From Rhizoctonia solani (taxonomy: Eukaryota > Basidiomycota > Agaricomycetes > Cantharellales > Ceratobasidiaceae), in NCBI RefSeq assembly GCF_016906535.1, contig NC_057380.1:434001-498000 (forward strand): 64,000 nucleotides of DNA, read 5' to 3'. Position 1 is the stretch's first letter. Each line of letters opens with the position of its first letter. A program made the translations under genes and the position numbers. Below are positions 61,179 to 64,000 of the stretch, in pieces. The notes under the pieces are model-generated. The model did no database searches. It was not told where the DNA came from and was given only the letters and a program-made list of their open reading frames with translations.

Positions 61179-62638
61179 CTATTCAAATTCTGCTGCGTCC
61201 TTTGCGAGAGATTTTGCGCATCTACTCCTGCTCATTTAGACCGGGTGTTAAAATCGTAATAGTAAACTCACGGCTTCTTTTATAGTTACGGCTGCGAGTC
61301 GATCCTAAGGTTCTTGTGCCCAACACTTTGTCAATAGGGGCCACAAAGCGTCGGCTTGTGGATCACCCATCGGGATTTGCCTCTGGGGCCGATTTGGACG
61401 TATTCCTTCCGTGACCCTTCTGAGTACAGCGATATCAGTTAAACCATAGTGTGGTACTAGACCACTGATTATTTCCTATAATACCCATTTTGTACCCGTT
61501 GAGCACCATAGATCCCTAAATGCAACAGTGCATACCAGAAAGGTCTGCACCATATCTCTATTATCAGCCTTCATTAGCACAGAGTGGCCGTAAATACTGT
61601 TTCTTACCATTCCGAGCGAGTACACATCAGCTTCATAAGAAAATCCCGATTCTTCCTCGAGTATCTCAGGAGCCTACCAATCCATAATTTAATGTAGTCT
61701 CCCGACCAAATATACTTGAATTCTTAACATACCGCCCAACGGATTGACATACTAGGTCCGCTAGTAGTCGTAGTAAATCGGAGTGTATAATTGCTGAGAA
61801 TTGCGTTTCCAAAATCAGCTATTTTAGGAATGTAATCATCTGATACTAAAATGTTTGCCTTTGCATGATCAGATGGCTATAGACCCGGGGAGCCATGCCA
61901 ACAACTCACCCCTTTAATATCACCATGAGCCTACGTATACCACATGCGTATTAGCTAGTAAACCGCTTATGTAGAGTAAGAAATGTACTGCTTACAATCT
62001 TCTGGCTATGCAAGTATGAAACTCCGCTAGCAATTCGGGCGCACTAGTGATGTCAAATTCAGATCATTCATCATCACAATGTAAGTGAGCCCTCGTACCA
62101 GCCAGTAGCGATCAAACCGAGGATGTCGAGAAAGAAATTGATTGACATTCCCATTGCCCATCCAAGGCGAGATCATAGCAATTTGGTTGCGATATAAAGC
62201 AACCCCATTCAGTTCCAGAATGTTGGGATGCCTGCACTTGGACCACACATAAAGTTCATGGGCAGCACGCTACGAGAAAATAAAATAAGGAAACATATTC
62301 TGGCGCTCAAATAACTAGGTATCACACCTTTAAATCCTTACGAGATTCTTCGGTGGTGTGGACAACAAGTCTAAGACACTTGATGCCAACATGAGTCCCA
62401 TGATGAAGTGTCCCTCGATAGACATCACCAAAGCCACCTGTTGATACTGGGAATAGGCCCGACCTAGACAAGTTAAGCTGCTCTGTAATATCCTCACAGC
62501 CATGATCCCCAAGATGTTTGATTATCTCATCGCTGGGCTAGCTAAGGTGTTATTATATTGAAAAATCAATCATAATCGAAACCTCACCATTTCAGCACTA
62601 ATTGTGGCTGGCAAGACATTATTCGGCTTTGGGGTATC
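61179..62638 (-). CDS. TKL-type protein kinase domain, with in-frame TAG near its end
   Basis: Motifs in order on the minus strand: glycine loop STGGFGDVYRG, ATP-binding Lys in VGIKCLR, alpha-C Glu in RAAHELYVW, RHPNILELNGV, hinge MISPWMGNGNV, SYLHSQKIAHGDIKGANIL (HGD in place of HRD, common in basidiomycete TKL kinases), IADFGNA, RWAAPEILEEESGFSYEADV and TKCWAQEP. These join over several short GT-AG introns. Directly after CWAQEP the codon is TAG (61305-61307), where kinases have a residue before the conserved Arg of D-R-L-A-A. Reading on would end AKSLAKDAAEFE with TAG at 61179-61181. The first recognised exon begins DTPKPNNVLP at 62638 after an AG acceptor, with no good start codon. It may be the 3' half of a gene that includes the GTPase upstream. 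Confidence 0.85.
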
Positions 62639-62728
62639 CTAGGGTATTGAAAACCTGCATCAGTAAATAAAACAAACCGCAACTTTGATTGATCATGCCT
62701 CTTTCCTATCTCTTTTAGAGGTTTATTA

Positions 62729-63899
62729 TTACAATTTTATTGGAATATAAGTTGAGTGCAAGTCCGGAAGAACCAACCGGCGCATAATTTCCCGCCTCCA
62801 CCATTTGAAAGAAAGCTATAGACAAAGGTGCGGATCTGTGATTAAGTATTTCAAAGTGAGTGAAAGGAGTACACACAAATGATTCCTGCGGCATTGATTC
62901 CACCGGAGGTTTATTCGGCGCTACCTGCAATAGCAGGCTACTTGCATTTGCAAAAACCTCCGACACACCTTGCCGGGTCTTTGCCGAACACTCATGATAC
63001 GCGTGCGCACCTGTATAATGGATTTTTTGGACAGAGTTTTCGTGGGATGATTGAGCGTAGAGGCCAGTAGTTAATTGCCGCGTCTATACCAATCTTTTCT
63101 GCTACTCTCCTCCCTTCACCATAGGGCACTATCCGATAGCCGCGGCGCGAAGTAGTTATGTCTGCCTTGCACCCAACAAGCATTATAGGAACTGATTCTG
63201 GAAGAAAATGCCGAATTTCGGGTAGCCACTATGTCTCACCCAGATCATTCTATCTATAAAAAGGTGGTTGAGTATGTGGAGCTAACCTTTTCGAGTATAT
63301 TCTCTAGCGAGTCAAGGTTTGAGATATCGAAGACTACTATGACCAGATCCCGGCCCGAGTACGACAGAGGCCGAAGACTATCATAATCACCCAGCCCGCT
63401 ACGAATGTATGCATAGTGACGTTAGAGCCCCGATTGAATAAGGTTCATCCAGAAATGTGATATGAGAGTCGAGCACTAAAACTCACGAAACATCATATAG
63501 CTCCAGGTTTATTGTTATGTCAGAATAATTGAGCTTGGTCTTGTATGTCTCAAATACGGCTGTAAGTACATGAGACAGAAGCATCGTATTGATAATTCTT
63601 ATGAGCATAGCTATATTGTCTTCTGGCCTACCAATATAATGTACTTACTTGGCTTTATTCGATCGTACATTGGTTCAAGTTGAATTAGCACCCAAAGAAG
63701 CGAAGGAATATCGGGCCGATGAACACAGTGCCCAAGAGTAACGTTCTTACCACATCATATTCCGGAAAAGTAACTGAAACAAGGACGCTGGCAAGGGCAG
63801 TTTTCCCTGATTCAGGCGTCATTAATGCGGAACCAATCAAGTTTAATACAATTCCCTACCAGCCGCACCATCCCCAACGAGAACAATCGACTTGGAAAT
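62729..63899 (-). CDS. Rho-family small GTPase domain (5' end beyond window)
   Basis: G1/P-loop: SIVLVGDGAAG joined over an intron to KTALASVLV. Switch I reads FPEYDV-PT-VFETYKTKL when a 4-nt exon at 63649-63652 is included. G3 is YDVSGLGDYDSLRPLSY, in which Leu stands at the position of Gln61 of Rac/Cdc42 (codon 63392-63394). Then come DLVIVVFDISNLDSLENI, WLPEIRHFLPESVPIMLVGC, G4 as CKAD, and G5 as HECSAKTRQGVSEVF. The Rho-specific insert region is present only in diverged form (SRRGYRIVPYGEG). No CaaX box is seen. One splice choice gives a basic tail ending YIPIKL with TAA at 62729-62731; another joins QESF in frame to the kinase exon at 62638. The exon before the P-loop enters over a TATAG acceptor at 63900, so the start lies further upstream, probably outside the window. 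Confidence 0.85.
63649..63652 (-). other. Putative 4-nt micro-exon at switch I
   Basis: CCAA on the minus strand, between an intron ending ATAAAG (63653-63750, starts GTAAGA) and an intron starting GTAAGTAC (63560-63648, ends TTACAG). Including it gives DV-P-T-VFETY, restoring frame and the invariant switch I Thr. Without it the flanking exons do not join in frame. Confidence 0.6.
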
Positions 63900-64000
63900 C
63901 TATAACGACAATGGAATATTCAACACAACAGTGGAAAGAGTTAAACGTGTGCCAGTGTCAGGAGCTGATAGCTGTATACTAATCGACCTACTGATTTCTT

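Noticed and set aside
62715..62880. A CaaX prenylation motif at the GTPase end
   Set aside because: None of the three frames ends in a Cys four residues before a stop; a Cys-Ala-Gly-Trp string occurs but is not terminal.
63653..63760. A longer GTPase exon reading through to 63649, inserting about 35 residues into switch I
   Set aside because: Needs a one-base correction near 63746 and would place a large insert between PEYDV and PTVFETY; the micro-exon reading needs no correction. Kept as the main alternative.
1..64000. CRISPR array, operon, riboswitch or prophage
   Set aside because: The intron-rich eukaryotic gene structure rules out prokaryotic systems, and no regularly spaced short repeat arrays were seen apart from microsatellites and the three 30-bp units at the CACTA right end.

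Overview
The window looks like genomic DNA of a filamentous basidiomycete. I infer the Agaricomycete order Cantharellales, most like Rhizoctonia/Ceratobasidiaceae. The basis is many 45-100 nt introns, CYP63-type P450s, an AA9 oxidase with a CBM1, Tnp2-type CACTA transposons, chromodomain Ty3 retrotransposons and HGD-type TKL kinases. No database search was possible. Many ORFs carry single-base frame breaks, so some pseudogene calls could be assembly indels.

Layout. 0.3-14 kb is a gene island: a minus-strand CYP63-like P450, an intact NmrA-like NAD(P)-binding gene, a second paralogous P450 on the plus strand, and an unrecognised gene with broken frames. At 15.6-18.1 kb lies a minus-strand membrane protein. 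18.87-35.76 kb is one large CACTA transposon with a divergent gene pair: a minus-strand accessory protein and a plus-strand Tnp2 transposase. The transposase was later hit by three LTR insertions with exact 5-bp target duplications: two solo LTRs 16 bp apart and a full chromovirus at 26.93-33.36 kb. The CACTA element itself interrupts a roughly 350-bp dispersed repeat that has two more copies at 57.7 and 60.5 kb. 36-50 kb is gene-poor, holding a tRNA, a MITE, degenerate duplicates of the 8-14 kb island and another solo LTR. 50-54.6 kb holds a Ser/Pro-rich, probably nuclear protein. 55.5-57.0 kb is a secreted AA9 LPMO with CBM1, and 59.2-60.2 kb is a DJ-1/PfpI protein with a signal peptide.

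The right edge (61.2-64 kb, minus strand) is the most unusual part. A Rho-type small GTPase domain has Leu at the Gln61 position and an apparent 4-nt micro-exon at switch I. It is followed directly by a TKL kinase domain that can be spliced to it in frame, so it may be one Rho-GTPase/kinase fusion gene. The kinase carries a TAG just before its last conserved Arg.

How the parts fit. The P450/NmrA island, the AA9 oxidase and the secreted DJ-1 protein fit a plant-biomass-degrading or plant-associated lifestyle (inference). The middle 17 kb is a layered transposon fossil whose insertion order can be read from the sequence.
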